Shown: positions 1 to 6,812 of the stretch, in pieces | Layout of the letters: every line of letters begins with the position of its first letter | How positions within the stretch are numbered: the stretch's first letter is position 1 | Assembly (NCBI GenBank): GCA_025353435.1 | Contig: JANXQR010000135.1 | Span: forward strand, 1-13,116 | Direction: 5' to 3' | DNA: 13,116 nt | Source: Acidobacteriota bacterium | GTDB taxonomy: Bacteria > Acidobacteriota > Terriglobia > Terriglobales > Acidobacteriaceae | Notes under the pieces: generated by a model | What the model was told of the DNA's origin: nothing | Database searches by the model: none | What the model saw: the letters and a program-made list of their open reading frames with translations, nothing else | Program-made: the position numbers and the translations under genes

Positions 1-1326
1 CGCCACAACGAGCCTGACGGTTGCGGAACTTGTCAGGAAGCCCGTGCTGCCGTCACTGAAGCTGCCCTGCAGTGTGAACTGGAAAGGTTTTCCCAGTGTG
101 ATGGTGCCGATCTGCGCCGAGGCAGGAACGATCTTTACTCCGGTCAAAGTGGCAGAAGCGGACACAGCGTTGGGACCTGTCGCAACAACAAAAGCTCCGG
201 GCGTGAAAAACGAGTTCGTCGCATGACTCAGCGCTCCGCCGGTAGAGGTCACGCTGTAGGCAGCAACACCGTTGTTAGCCTCGGCTGCATAGACAAACTT
301 GCCGGAGGGGTCAGCCGCAACACCGTAGTTGTAGCAGCCGCTCAACGCTGTCGGATAGGAGAAGGGCGAACCGCTAATTTGTGTCAGCGCCCCGGCCACA
401 GGATCGATGAGAAAGCCATAGAACGCTCTTGAGCTCCCGGGAACGCAATAAGGGATCGATGCATACAGGAAAGCCCCGGACGGGTGCACAGTGAGCCCGT
501 TGAGATTGCCGGCGCCAGGGAAAAATGGTGATCCCGAAACTGGCGCCATCGTTCCGGTGCTGCTATTGAAACTGCAGACGGTGACTCCCGAAAGTTCACC
601 CGCATAGAGAAAGTGCCCAAACGGCTCAAAAGCCATCACCGAACCGCCGCAACCGGATATCGCAGAGCCTGCCGCGGCGACCGCGCCCGTAGCACCGTCG
701 ATGGTAAAAAGTTGGACGCCGGAACCATTAAATTCCACCAGATACTTGCCCGAAGGATCGACGGCGACGGCGGACGTAATCGTGGAGAACGGGGAGCCGG
801 GAACTGGAGTAAGGCTTCCCGTATTCGCGTCAATCGCGAATGCCCAAAGCTGGTTGCCGCTGACGTACAAGAACTTTCCAGCTGGATCGATCGCGATCAC
901 GCTCCCTGAAAAAGACCGGGCGCCAGCCGCAAAGGGACTCCCGGGTACAGGCGTCAGAGAGCCGTTAAAAGCATCGACCGAATAACCGACAACAGTCTGC
1001 GGAGTAATTTGGCTTGCGACCGCGTACACGAACTTCCCGGACGGGTGCGCCACAATGCCGATCACTGGCTTACCGGTTGCAAATGGTGAGCCGGGAGCGA
1101 GGCTGAGCGATCCCGTTGTGGCATTGACCAGGTAATTATTGAGCGAGTTGCTCGACGGGACCCCAGTCGCAGAGTTACTGGTATACAAAAACGAAGACGC
1201 GGGAGTGTTCGATCCTTGGGCCCCAGATTGTGTCAGACCGACGCATAGCAGCACCAAGAGCATGATAAGGGCGCGGCAAGAATCGGAAAAGCCAACAAAT
1301 GCAGGAATTTTCGGCATTGCCTTCAT
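1..1326 (-). CDS. Secreted lactonase-like beta-propeller protein with Ig-like (BIG2) domain, C-terminus cut by window edge
   Basis: The minus-strand frame is open for all 442 codons from ATG 1326-1324 to the window edge, so the C-terminus is missing. Residues 1-18 are polar or basic, 19-32 hydrophobic (ALIMLLVLLCVGL), and a signal-peptidase-like site (SGAQG-SN) follows, so the product is probably exported. Residues about 44-385 are repeated propeller blades. 'GSPF' occurs at 79, 129, 177, 265 and 319, and xPxG-K/A/H-F/Y strands at 94, 147, 190, 234, 281 and 339 (for example DPSGKFVY). This is the YncE/lactonase-like seven-blade pattern. From about residue 395 an Ig-like BIG2-type module begins (QFTLQGSFSDGS, LTSS). 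An AGGAG sits 12 nt before the start codon. The domain assignment is solid. The substrate is unknown, and lactonase activity should not be assumed because this fold is mostly used for binding or as a surface scaffold. Confidence 0.85.
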   Translation of the reverse strand, partial: MKAMPKIPAFVGFSDSCRALIMLLVLLCVGLTQSGAQGSNTPASSFLYTSNSATGVPSSNSLNNYLVNATTGSLSLAPGSPFATGKPVIGIVAHPSGKFVYAVASQITPQTVVGYSVDAFNGSLTPVPGSPFAAGARSFSGSVIAIDPAGKFLYVSGNQLWAFAIDANTGSLTPVPGSPFSTITSAVAVDPSGKYLVEFNGSGVQLFTIDGATGAVAAAGSAISGCGGSVMAFEPFGHFLYAGELSGVTVCSFNSSTGTMAPVSGSPFFPGAGNLNGLTVHPSGAFLYASIPYCVPGSSRAFYGFLIDPVAGALTQISGSPFSYPTALSGCYNYGVAADPSGKFVYAAEANNGVAAYSVTSTGGALSHATNSFFTPGAFVVATGPNAVSASATLTGVKIVPASAQIGTITLGKPFQFTLQGSFSDGSTGFLTSSATVRLVVA

Positions 1327-1383
1327 GGTGGCGAGGGTCTCCTGACATGACGTTTTTTCGGGGGAAGAATTGATCTTCGACGG

Positions 1384-1389
1384 ATTATA
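1384..1389 (-). promoter_or_regulatory. Candidate -10 box (TATAAT) of the beta-propeller gene
   Basis: Read on the minus strand this is a perfect TATAAT. It lies about 58 nt upstream of the propeller ATG, giving a leader of roughly 50 nt that contains the AGGAG ribosome-binding site. No good -35 element is present at 16-18 nt (CTCCTT at 17 nt), so the promoter may be activator-dependent or spurious. Confidence 0.45.
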
Positions 1390-1543
1390 GCCCCTAGACA
1401 ATTCTTAAGGAGTGTTATCAATCAATATCAGCTCGATCACCTGGAAAGATCTGGCGGAATCGCTGAGGGGTCCAAGTTTTTCGGAGACTTGCCCGCTCCC
1501 GATCAACGAGACATCGCTGTGATAGTGCGAGGCAGTGACTCGA

Positions 1544-1608
1544 TTCATTGAGGTTGCAGGAAGGATGTGCATTGAACTTGCAATTCTATGGGGCATTCAT
1601 TGAAAATG
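1544..1608 (+). repeat. Three direct copies of a CATTGA-centred 13-mer upstream of the Ubl operon
   Basis: Copies start at 1544 (ttcattgaggttg), 1568 (tgcattgaacttg) and 1596 (ttcattgaaaatg). They fit T-T/G-CATTGA-R-NN-TG and are spaced 24 and 28 bases, ending 32 bases before the first operon ATG. They could be regulator sites or chance. This 313-base gap (1327-1639) otherwise holds the divergent start regions. I see no convincing plus-strand sigma70 promoter and no credible gene in it. Confidence 0.3.
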
Positions 1609-1639
1609 GCCGCTCCCAAAGCCATCATGCGGGTTTGTA

Positions 1640-2695
1640 ATGGAAAAGATTGTCATCGGTGCGGATGAGGTCGCGCAAGCGACGGTTCCAACCGACGAGC
1701 CAGCAAATTTGATCGCCAAGCTGCCTCCGCCCATTCCATGGTGGGCAAGAGTGTGTCTTTCGCCCCTGGTGCTGGTATTGCCCATACTATGCGTGGTGAC
1801 GATCCTGTTGCGGGTAGCCATGCGGGGCCTTCCTCCGCGTAGCCGGTATGCATGGGTCTCCTTGTTTTCAACCATGTTGGCTATTAGCGGCCTCCTGACC
1901 TCGGTTGCCGCAGTGCTGGCTATTTCGCTGGCACCCACGCCCTCTGTCACCAGCCAGGGATTGAGCGAGTTGGATAGCAGGACAGGGTTTCCTTTGTTGC
2001 CCTCGGCGCGGGATTTTACCGCCGAAGAAGTTTCAGAAGAGTTAAAGCCACTGGTCACCGTAATCACGCCGACGCTGCGAAACTGGTTCTCTCATGTCGA
2101 AGGGCCTTCCGCCGGTTTAGGGGCTGGAGTTCTGTTGCAGGCGAATACGGAAGGTTTTCTGATTGCGACCGCGCGCCACGTGGTCGATGGCGGGGGCGGG
2201 ACGGCAAACGGACAGCACGCGCTGGTGGCTTCGGCCTCAGGAACATGGGCGACCGCGGAGGTGGTGGCCCGTCATCAGAGTTTGGATATGGCGTTGCTTT
2301 GGCTTCCGCGCAGATCGGGAAGCACGAGCTTCACTCTGCCGGTGATTCAATCCAAGGAGTTGAGGGATGGTGAAGCGGTCTTCGTGATCGGCCACCCGCA
2401 GGGCTTGCGCTTCACCTTGAGCACGGGCATCATCTCACGCAAGGATGGGGATCTGTTGCAAATCTCCGCTCCGGTGAGTCCTGGCAACAGCGGTGGGCCG
2501 TTGTTTAACTCCCGAGGGCAACTTGCAGGAATCGTGATTTTAATGGTGGACAAGCACCAAAGTCCCAACGCCGAAAACCTAAACTTTGCGGTTCGCGCCG
2601 ATGCTTTGCTGGATATCTCCGGATGGGGGTTCTCGGGCGAAGGACGCAGGCATCTCGAAACGTTCGAACAGTCTCAACACTCAGCCCCCCGCTAA
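1640..2695 (+). CDS. Membrane-anchored trypsin-like (HtrA/DegP-type) serine protease, no PDZ
   Basis: The product has 351 residues. Two hydrophobic segments at about 38-59 and 70-97 flank an Arg-rich loop (R58, R62, R67, R69). By the positive-inside rule that loop is cytoplasmic, so the protease domain would face the periplasm. The S1 domain spans about 155-325, with a complete catalytic triad: H180 in ATARHVV, D216 in SLDMALL and S284 in GNSGGPLF. No PDZ domain follows; the protein ends soon after NLNFAVRADALL. An in-frame stop at 1601 and the absence of other starts fix ATG 1640, but its ribosome-binding site is weak. The gene is first in the Ubl operon, and its stop overlaps the Shine-Dalgarno sequence of the next gene. 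It could sense or cleave envelope substrates. A role in Ubl maturation is less likely if the topology is right. The family is certain; the role is not. Confidence 0.88.
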   Translation: MEKIVIGADEVAQATVPTDEPANLIAKLPPPIPWWARVCLSPLVLVLPILCVVTILLRVAMRGLPPRSRYAWVSLFSTMLAISGLLTSVAAVLAISLAPTPSVTSQGLSELDSRTGFPLLPSARDFTAEEVSEELKPLVTVITPTLRNWFSHVEGPSAGLGAGVLLQANTEGFLIATARHVVDGGGGTANGQHALVASASGTWATAEVVARHQSLDMALLWLPRRSGSTSFTLPVIQSKELRDGEAVFVIGHPQGLRFTLSTGIISRKDGDLLQISAPVSPGNSGGPLFNSRGQLAGIVILMVDKHQSPNAENLNFAVRADALLDISGWGFSGEGRRHLETFEQSQHSAPR

Positions 2696-2708
2696 GGAAG
2701 AAACGATT

Positions 2709-2984
2709 ATGCCCACGATCAACGTGACCGTATACGATTCGACAGAAAACAAGCGGGTACCCGTGGAGTTGCCCGACGATGCGCCCTGCAACAAGATTAT
2801 CGCGGTGTTAGTGGAGAAACTGCGCTTGCCCACCAACGGCCCGGATGGCGCGCCCCTCAGCTACAAGTTCCACCACAAGAACTCAGGCCGGCAGGTGCAG
2901 GATACGCAGACGCTGGCTGAGGCGCAGGTTAAGGAAGGCGACATTCTTCGACTGCAGCCGGAAATTACGGCCGGTAGCTGGTAA
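2709..2984 (+). CDS. YukD/EsaB-type ubiquitin-like protein (predicted conjugated modifier)
   Basis: This 91-residue beta-grasp protein is the predicted modifier. It has an N-terminal strand (INVTVYD), a second strand (RVPVELPD), a helix (NKIIAVLVEKLRL) and the NGPDG turn. The late strands carry LSYKFHHK, an SGRQV turn, the TLAEAQVKEGD segment and ILRLQP, in the order seen in YukD-like Ubls that accompany prokaryotic E1/E2/JAB genes. The tail reads PEITAGSW with no diglycine; the last Gly is G89, followed by S90 and W91. The frame stays open upstream to 2586, inside the protease gene. ATG 2709 is chosen because AAGGAAG lies 8 nt before it and the Ubl fold begins there. The gap to the E1 start is 9 nt. 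Whether the two end residues are trimmed or W91 itself is activated cannot be read from the sequence. Confidence 0.88.
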   Translation: MPTINVTVYDSTENKRVPVELPDDAPCNKIIAVLVEKLRLPTNGPDGAPLSYKFHHKNSGRQVQDTQTLAEAQVKEGDILRLQPEITAGSW

Positions 2985-2993
2985 GGGGATTGA

Positions 2994-4190
2994 ATGGAAA
3001 CCGCCGCCGGAAACGAGATGCGCGAGGACCGGTACAGCCGGTTGCGGTTGATTCCCTGGTGGGATCAGGCGCGCATTGCCGCGTGCCGCGTACTGGTGAT
3101 TGGCGCCGGGGCTTTGGGCAACGAGATTCTGAAGAACCTGGCGCTGCTCGGATTTCGGCGCGTAGTGGTGGTGGACCTGGACCGGATCGAGCTATCGAAC
3201 CTCTCGCGCACCGTTTTGTTTCGGGCTGGAAATGTGGGTGAACAGAAGGCTGCGGCGGCGGCGCGTGCTTACTGTGAGTTGGCCGAGGATGCATTGGTCC
3301 AGCCGATTGCCGGGAACATAGTCCATGATTGCGGATTGGGAATCTTCGAATGGGCTGACATGATTCTGGCAGGTCTTGACAATCGCGAAGCAAGGCTCTG
3401 GATTAACCGAGCCGCCTGGAAGGTGGGGCGGCCCTGGATCGATGGTGCGATTGAAGGAATCAATGGCTTGACCCGTGTCTTCTTGCCTGGCAAGGCTCCC
3501 TGCTACGAATGCACGCTTGGTGAAGTGGATTGGGCGATCCTGGAGCGGCGCATGTCGTGCAATCTGCTGGCGCACCGTTCTGACGCCGAAGGCAAAGTGC
3601 CGACCACGTCTACCATTTCCTCGATTATCGCTGGTATTCAGGTGCAGGAAGCGGTCAAGCTACTGCATGGGCTGCCGACCCTGGCCAGCCGGGCATTTAT
3701 CTTTGAGGGCTTGAATCACACCTCCTATACCGTGGAGTACACGGAGAATCCGGACTGCATGAGCCACTACACGATGCCCGAGTTGGTGCATCTCCCAGAG
3801 CCGTCCGCCGCGTGGACTCTCGATGGTCTCTGGAAGCGGGCGCAGCGGGATCTCGGATGTGCAGAGGTCACACTGGAGTTCAGCCGCGACGTGATCTGGC
3901 GACTCGTTTGTCCGCGTTGCGGCGCTATCGAGGAGCGATTTGCGGCGGTGGGCAGCGTGCTCTATGAAGAAGGCCCGTGCTCCTGCAGTGGGCAGCGACG
4001 CGTGGTGGAGACCATTCATGGCTACAACGGCAGCGAAGCCTGGGGAAGCCGCAGACTGACCGAAATTGGTTTGCCCTTACTGGATATCTTTGTGGCGCGT
4101 AGCAACGAGCGGGAGATCGGCTATCTGCTGGAAGGAGACCGCGAGGCGGTACTCGGCGCTGTTGCGGCAGGAGGGAGCGGACTTCCATGA
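2994..4190 (+). CDS. E1-like Ubl-activating enzyme (ThiF/MoeB/UBA fold) with C-terminal zinc-binding extension
   Basis: The product has 398 residues. The adenylation domain has the glycine loop GAGALG (37-42), DLDRIELSNLSR (61-72), which holds the acidic and Arg residues for ATP, and LAGLDN (124-130). CYEC (C170, C173) with C255-x2-H258 resembles the structural zinc site of eukaryotic E1s. C189 in RRMSCNLL aligns with the catalytic Cys of UBA3-type enzymes (CIECTL followed by PMCTIA). The TTST helix start at 204-207 is also kept. Residues about 275-398 extend beyond ThiF/MoeB size. They contain CPRC (306, 309) and CSC (329, 331), a likely extra zinc knuckle, then a segment that may be a UFD-like E2-presenting domain. 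Expected reaction: ATP-dependent Ubl adenylation, then thioester formation on C189 and transfer to the E2. The start follows an AAGGGGA that overlaps the Ubl stop. The stop overlaps the JAB start (ATGA). Confidence 0.92.
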   Translation: METAAGNEMREDRYSRLRLIPWWDQARIAACRVLVIGAGALGNEILKNLALLGFRRVVVVDLDRIELSNLSRTVLFRAGNVGEQKAAAAARAYCELAEDALVQPIAGNIVHDCGLGIFEWADMILAGLDNREARLWINRAAWKVGRPWIDGAIEGINGLTRVFLPGKAPCYECTLGEVDWAILERRMSCNLLAHRSDAEGKVPTTSTISSIIAGIQVQEAVKLLHGLPTLASRAFIFEGLNHTSYTVEYTENPDCMSHYTMPELVHLPEPSAAWTLDGLWKRAQRDLGCAEVTLEFSRDVIWRLVCPRCGAIEERFAAVGSVLYEEGPCSCSGQRRVVETIHGYNGSEAWGSRRLTEIGLPLLDIFVARSNEREIGYLLEGDREAVLGAVAAGGSGLP

Positions 4191-5029
4191 AGCGGATCGC
4201 GGAAGAGACGAAGAGGAACGACGTGCACATGAATTGCGAGGCCGCTCGCCAAATTCGGCAACATGCGCGGTCTTCGAGCAAGGCCGAAGTCTGCGGCGTT
4301 CTTGTCGGCGCGGAAGAGGCGGGCGTTACCACAGTCGAGGCCAGTATCCCCGGTGCGAATGCCGTGCAAGGAGGAAGCCACGTAACGTTTACCCAGGATA
4401 CTTGGGAGCACATATATCGCATCAAGGATCGCGACTATCCCGAGGCGCGCATTGTGGGCTGGTACCACTCCCACCCGGGCTTCGGCGTTTTTCTCTCCGA
4501 TCACGATACTTTCATCCATAAAAACTTCTTCTCCTCTCCCCGCCAGGTGGCGTGGGTTTATGACCCGCACTCCGATGAGGAAGGCTGCTTTGGATGGGTC
4601 GGAGAAAATCTGGAACGTTTATCGCGAATAGTGTTCGTGGACGGCAAGGGTGGCGAAGGCGCTGGTGCGACTGGAAAGCCCGAACCTTTGCTCGTCGATT
4701 CCGGTGAAGGAGACCTGGACTTCGGGACTCAGACCAAGGCAATGACTCAGCCCACTGAAGCCCAGGCAGCAATCAAAGCGGGGTTGACGGCCATGGGCTT
4801 TCTCTCCGTTCTGCTGATCGGATTCTTTCTGTGCTGGTTCCTTTTTCCGCATTACGTCCTGGTGCCGGTGGACCCGCGCACTGGGCAGCCACTCTTTGGC
4901 GCCCCTAGGGGTTCTGTGGGCGGAGGGCAGCAGGGGGCGGATGCCGGCAAAACAAACGACATGAACAATCCGGGCTCACGGTCCAACAACCCAACGGCAG
5001 CCCCAAACGGGGCGAAAGGGAAGCCATGA
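4187..5029 (+). CDS. Membrane-tethered JAB/JAMM metallo-isopeptidase (predicted Ubl deconjugase or processor)
   Basis: The product has 280 residues. The JAB domain covers about 12-150 and has a full JAMM set: E34 (KAEVCGVLVG), H94 and H96 with HPG, S104 and D107 (LSDHD), which bind Zn2+ and activate water. A linker rich in G, E and D follows, then one strongly hydrophobic segment at about 199-226 (ending FFLCWFLFPHYVLV). A 50-residue hydrophilic tail rich in G, N, P and S ends the protein. This is a single-pass protein with the protease domain probably cytoplasmic. Most prokaryotic JAB proteins of Ub-like systems are soluble, so the anchor is notable. Expected role: hydrolysing isopeptide bonds between the Ubl and targets, and possibly trimming the Ubl tail. 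ATGA overlaps at both ends (E1 before, FHA after) imply translational coupling. The family call is secure. Confidence 0.92.
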   Translation: MKRIAEETKRNDVHMNCEAARQIRQHARSSSKAEVCGVLVGAEEAGVTTVEASIPGANAVQGGSHVTFTQDTWEHIYRIKDRDYPEARIVGWYHSHPGFGVFLSDHDTFIHKNFFSSPRQVAWVYDPHSDEEGCFGWVGENLERLSRIVFVDGKGGEGAGATGKPEPLLVDSGEGDLDFGTQTKAMTQPTEAQAAIKAGLTAMGFLSVLLIGFFLCWFLFPHYVLVPVDPRTGQPLFGAPRGSVGGGQQGADAGKTNDMNNPGSRSNNPTAAPNGAKGKP

Positions 5030-6093
5030 CGAACGGTGATCCCCAGGAGGGAATCAAGATCACTCTGGACGACTTGGCAAAAGTGCATGTCGCTGACAGG
5101 GGTCCCGGGCCAATCATCCAAGCGGAGCCGGGCAGCCGTTCTTATGGAACGATCACCGAAGCCTCCGGTCAGGCTCCGGCAGTCGAGAAGGAGAAGGGCA
5201 GCCTCTTGCTGCAGGGTTGGTTTTATCTGGGCGTGGCTGGCCTGGTGGGGGCACTCCTGGGCTGGGCCATCTGCGAGCCTGGGTTCGTTGACGATGCAAG
5301 ATCGAATCGTTGGGGAAACCTGATGTTGGTCCCGGTCCTGGTGGCGTTGATGACGCTGGGCTTCGGCATAGCGGAGAGCCTGGTCGAGCGATCCGCGAAG
5401 AAGGCGTTGATTCGTACCGCTCTGGCGCTTCCGTTGGGCATGGTCCTCGGATTCGTCTTCTATTTCATGGCTAACATCGTCTTCGGCGTTGCGGTGGGAA
5501 TCGTTGCACAGTTGGGCGTTCAGTCGGCCCGAAACCCGGCCTTCTGGATTGCCCGCGCCCTTGCCTGGACCATCTTTGGCGCTGCTGGCGGGGTGGTCTA
5601 TGGGATCGTCGGGCAATCGTATAAGAAGGGCAAGTTCGGCGTTCTCGGTGGCTTACTGGGGGCCGGTATCGGCGGAATCCTCTTTGACCCCATCGCTATG
5701 GCCACCGGAGGACCCAGCGCCGCACTCAGCCGGGCGGTTGGCTTTGCCATCTTCGGTCTGGCAACCGGCTCCATGATGGGTATCGTCGAGAGCGCGCTCA
5801 AGGATCGCTGGTTCTATGTCACCTCCGGCCCGCTTGCGGGAAAGCAATTCATTCTCTACAAACCGCAGACCTCCATCGGCAGCGATCAACAGTCTGACAT
5901 TTACCTCTTCAAAGATCCCGCCATTCTGCCTGTTCACGCGTTCTTGACGGCGAACGGAGCGCGGATGACGTTACATGCCAACGGGCCTGTCTTTGTTTCC
6001 GGCTCTCCGGTCTCCAGCCGTGTTCTGCTCGATGGCGACCTGGTACAGATTGGTCGCTACACATTTCGCTACAAGGAGAATCTCCGCTCATGA
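5026..6093 (+). CDS. Polytopic membrane protein with C-terminal (degenerate) FHA domain
   Basis: The product has 355 residues. A polar N-terminus (1-58) is followed by about six hydrophobic segments at 60-83, 98-117, 133-155, 173-196, 205-225 and 233-254, many rich in Gly and Ala. A C-terminal FHA-like beta-sandwich occupies about 262-351 (SGPLAGKQF, TSIGSDQQSDI, PVHAFL, LLDGDLVQIG). An even TM count places both ends in the cytoplasm. FHA domains normally read phosphothreonine. Here the usual GR is GS (284-285), the SxxH motif is LPVH, and the conserved NG before the last strands is SG, so phosphopeptide binding may be lost or altered. I have no family name for the membrane part. The gene is coupled by ATGA overlaps to the JAB gene upstream and the RING gene downstream. 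A likely role is a membrane scaffold that recruits a partner. FHA identification is good; function is unknown. Confidence 0.85.
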   Translation: MTNGDPQEGIKITLDDLAKVHVADRGPGPIIQAEPGSRSYGTITEASGQAPAVEKEKGSLLLQGWFYLGVAGLVGALLGWAICEPGFVDDARSNRWGNLMLVPVLVALMTLGFGIAESLVERSAKKALIRTALALPLGMVLGFVFYFMANIVFGVAVGIVAQLGVQSARNPAFWIARALAWTIFGAAGGVVYGIVGQSYKKGKFGVLGGLLGAGIGGILFDPIAMATGGPSAALSRAVGFAIFGLATGSMMGIVESALKDRWFYVTSGPLAGKQFILYKPQTSIGSDQQSDIYLFKDPAILPVHAFLTANGARMTLHANGPVFVSGSPVSSRVLLDGDLVQIGRYTFRYKENLRS

Positions 6094-6800
6094 GCGCCGC
6101 TGTCTGCCCTTATTGCCGCGCTGCAATCGAGCAGGACGAGACTCAATCCGTTCTTTGCCCGGGATGTGGGACGCCTCACCATGCCGACTGTTTTGAAGAG
6201 AACGGAGGGTGCACCATCTTCGGCTGTAGCGCAGCGCCGCCCGCCGAGCCCAAGCTGAGCATAGGTGCCCCCGATCTGCTTGGAGCCGGAACAAGTGCTG
6301 CGCCGCCAGCCCCTCCCGTCACGGGCCCGCCGCCCCCGCCTTTCATTGGGTATGCGGGCGTTCCACCGTCAATTCAAGCAGCGCCCTCGGCGACAGGACC
6401 AGCGGAAGATCCGCCTATGTTTAACTCCTTGGGCTACAATTTGCTGGCACACCCGCTCCCCGATCAGCAACCGCAGCGTCCGCCCATGTTCAGCTCTTTG
6501 GGATATGGCCGACCTCAACCCAATCTGTATCCAGCGCCAACTCCGGCGTTCGTGCCGAATCCTTTGGCATTGGATCCCGCTCTGCCCCGCAAGAATCGGA
6601 CTACTTTCCTGCTGCTCGGCGTGCTGCTTGGTGCGTTTGGGGCGCATAGCTTCTATGCCGGTTCAACCAAAAAGGGCTTGGTGCAACTTGGAATCACCCT
6701 CTTGAGCTTGGGCTTCGCAGGGTTGATGGTCTGGATCTGGGCGGTGATCGACATTTGCACAATAACGGCGGACCACGAAGGAATTTCATTCCGGAACTAG
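6090..6800 (+). CDS. RING finger (Prok-RING_1 type) - proline-rich linker - TM2 domain protein, candidate E3 ligase
   Basis: The product has 236 residues. The N-terminal treble-clef RING has ligands C6/C9, C23/C26, H31 (or H30), C34, C41 and C46, in the order CPYC, CPGC, HHADC, GGC, FGC. This is the pattern of prokaryotic RING family 1. Residues 47-166 form a disordered linker rich in Pro and Ala (GPPPPPF at 79-85) with a duplicated motif, PPMFNSLGY at 108 and PPMFSSLGY at 131. The C-terminus (166-223) is a TM2 domain: basic KNR, then two helices with GAFGAHSFYAG between them and WIWAVIDI at the end. The protein is anchored with the RING in the cytoplasm. It is the best E3 candidate because it shares the operon with E1, E2, Ubl and JAB genes. 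E3 activity is inferred, and RING domains can also be mere adaptors. The start overlaps the FHA stop by ATGA. Confidence 0.9.
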   Translation: MSAAVCPYCRAAIEQDETQSVLCPGCGTPHHADCFEENGGCTIFGCSAAPPAEPKLSIGAPDLLGAGTSAAPPAPPVTGPPPPPFIGYAGVPPSIQAAPSATGPAEDPPMFNSLGYNLLAHPLPDQQPQRPPMFSSLGYGRPQPNLYPAPTPAFVPNPLALDPALPRKNRTTFLLLGVLLGAFGAHSFYAGSTKKGLVQLGITLLSLGFAGLMVWIWAVIDICTITADHEGISFRN

Positions 6801-6812
6801 AAGGGGAACGTA

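Noticed and set aside
223..985. Several plus-strand frames of 69-98 codons
   Set aside because: Shadows of the minus-strand propeller gene, which has signal peptide and blade repeats.
1405..2067. Minus-strand frames of 63 and 156 codons
   Set aside because: The 156-codon frame is antisense to the protease with no recognisable motif; the 63-codon frame sits in the divergent gap without ribosome-binding site or family pattern.
2586..2708. N-terminal extension of the Ubl frame by 41 codons
   Set aside because: It lies inside the protease gene, and the ubiquitin-like fold plus AAGGAAG point to ATG 2709.
4852..5616. 254-codon minus frame antisense to the JAB and FHA genes
   Set aside because: Composition rich in His, Arg and Gln from reading GC-rich genes backward; the plus-strand frames have clear domains and coupling.
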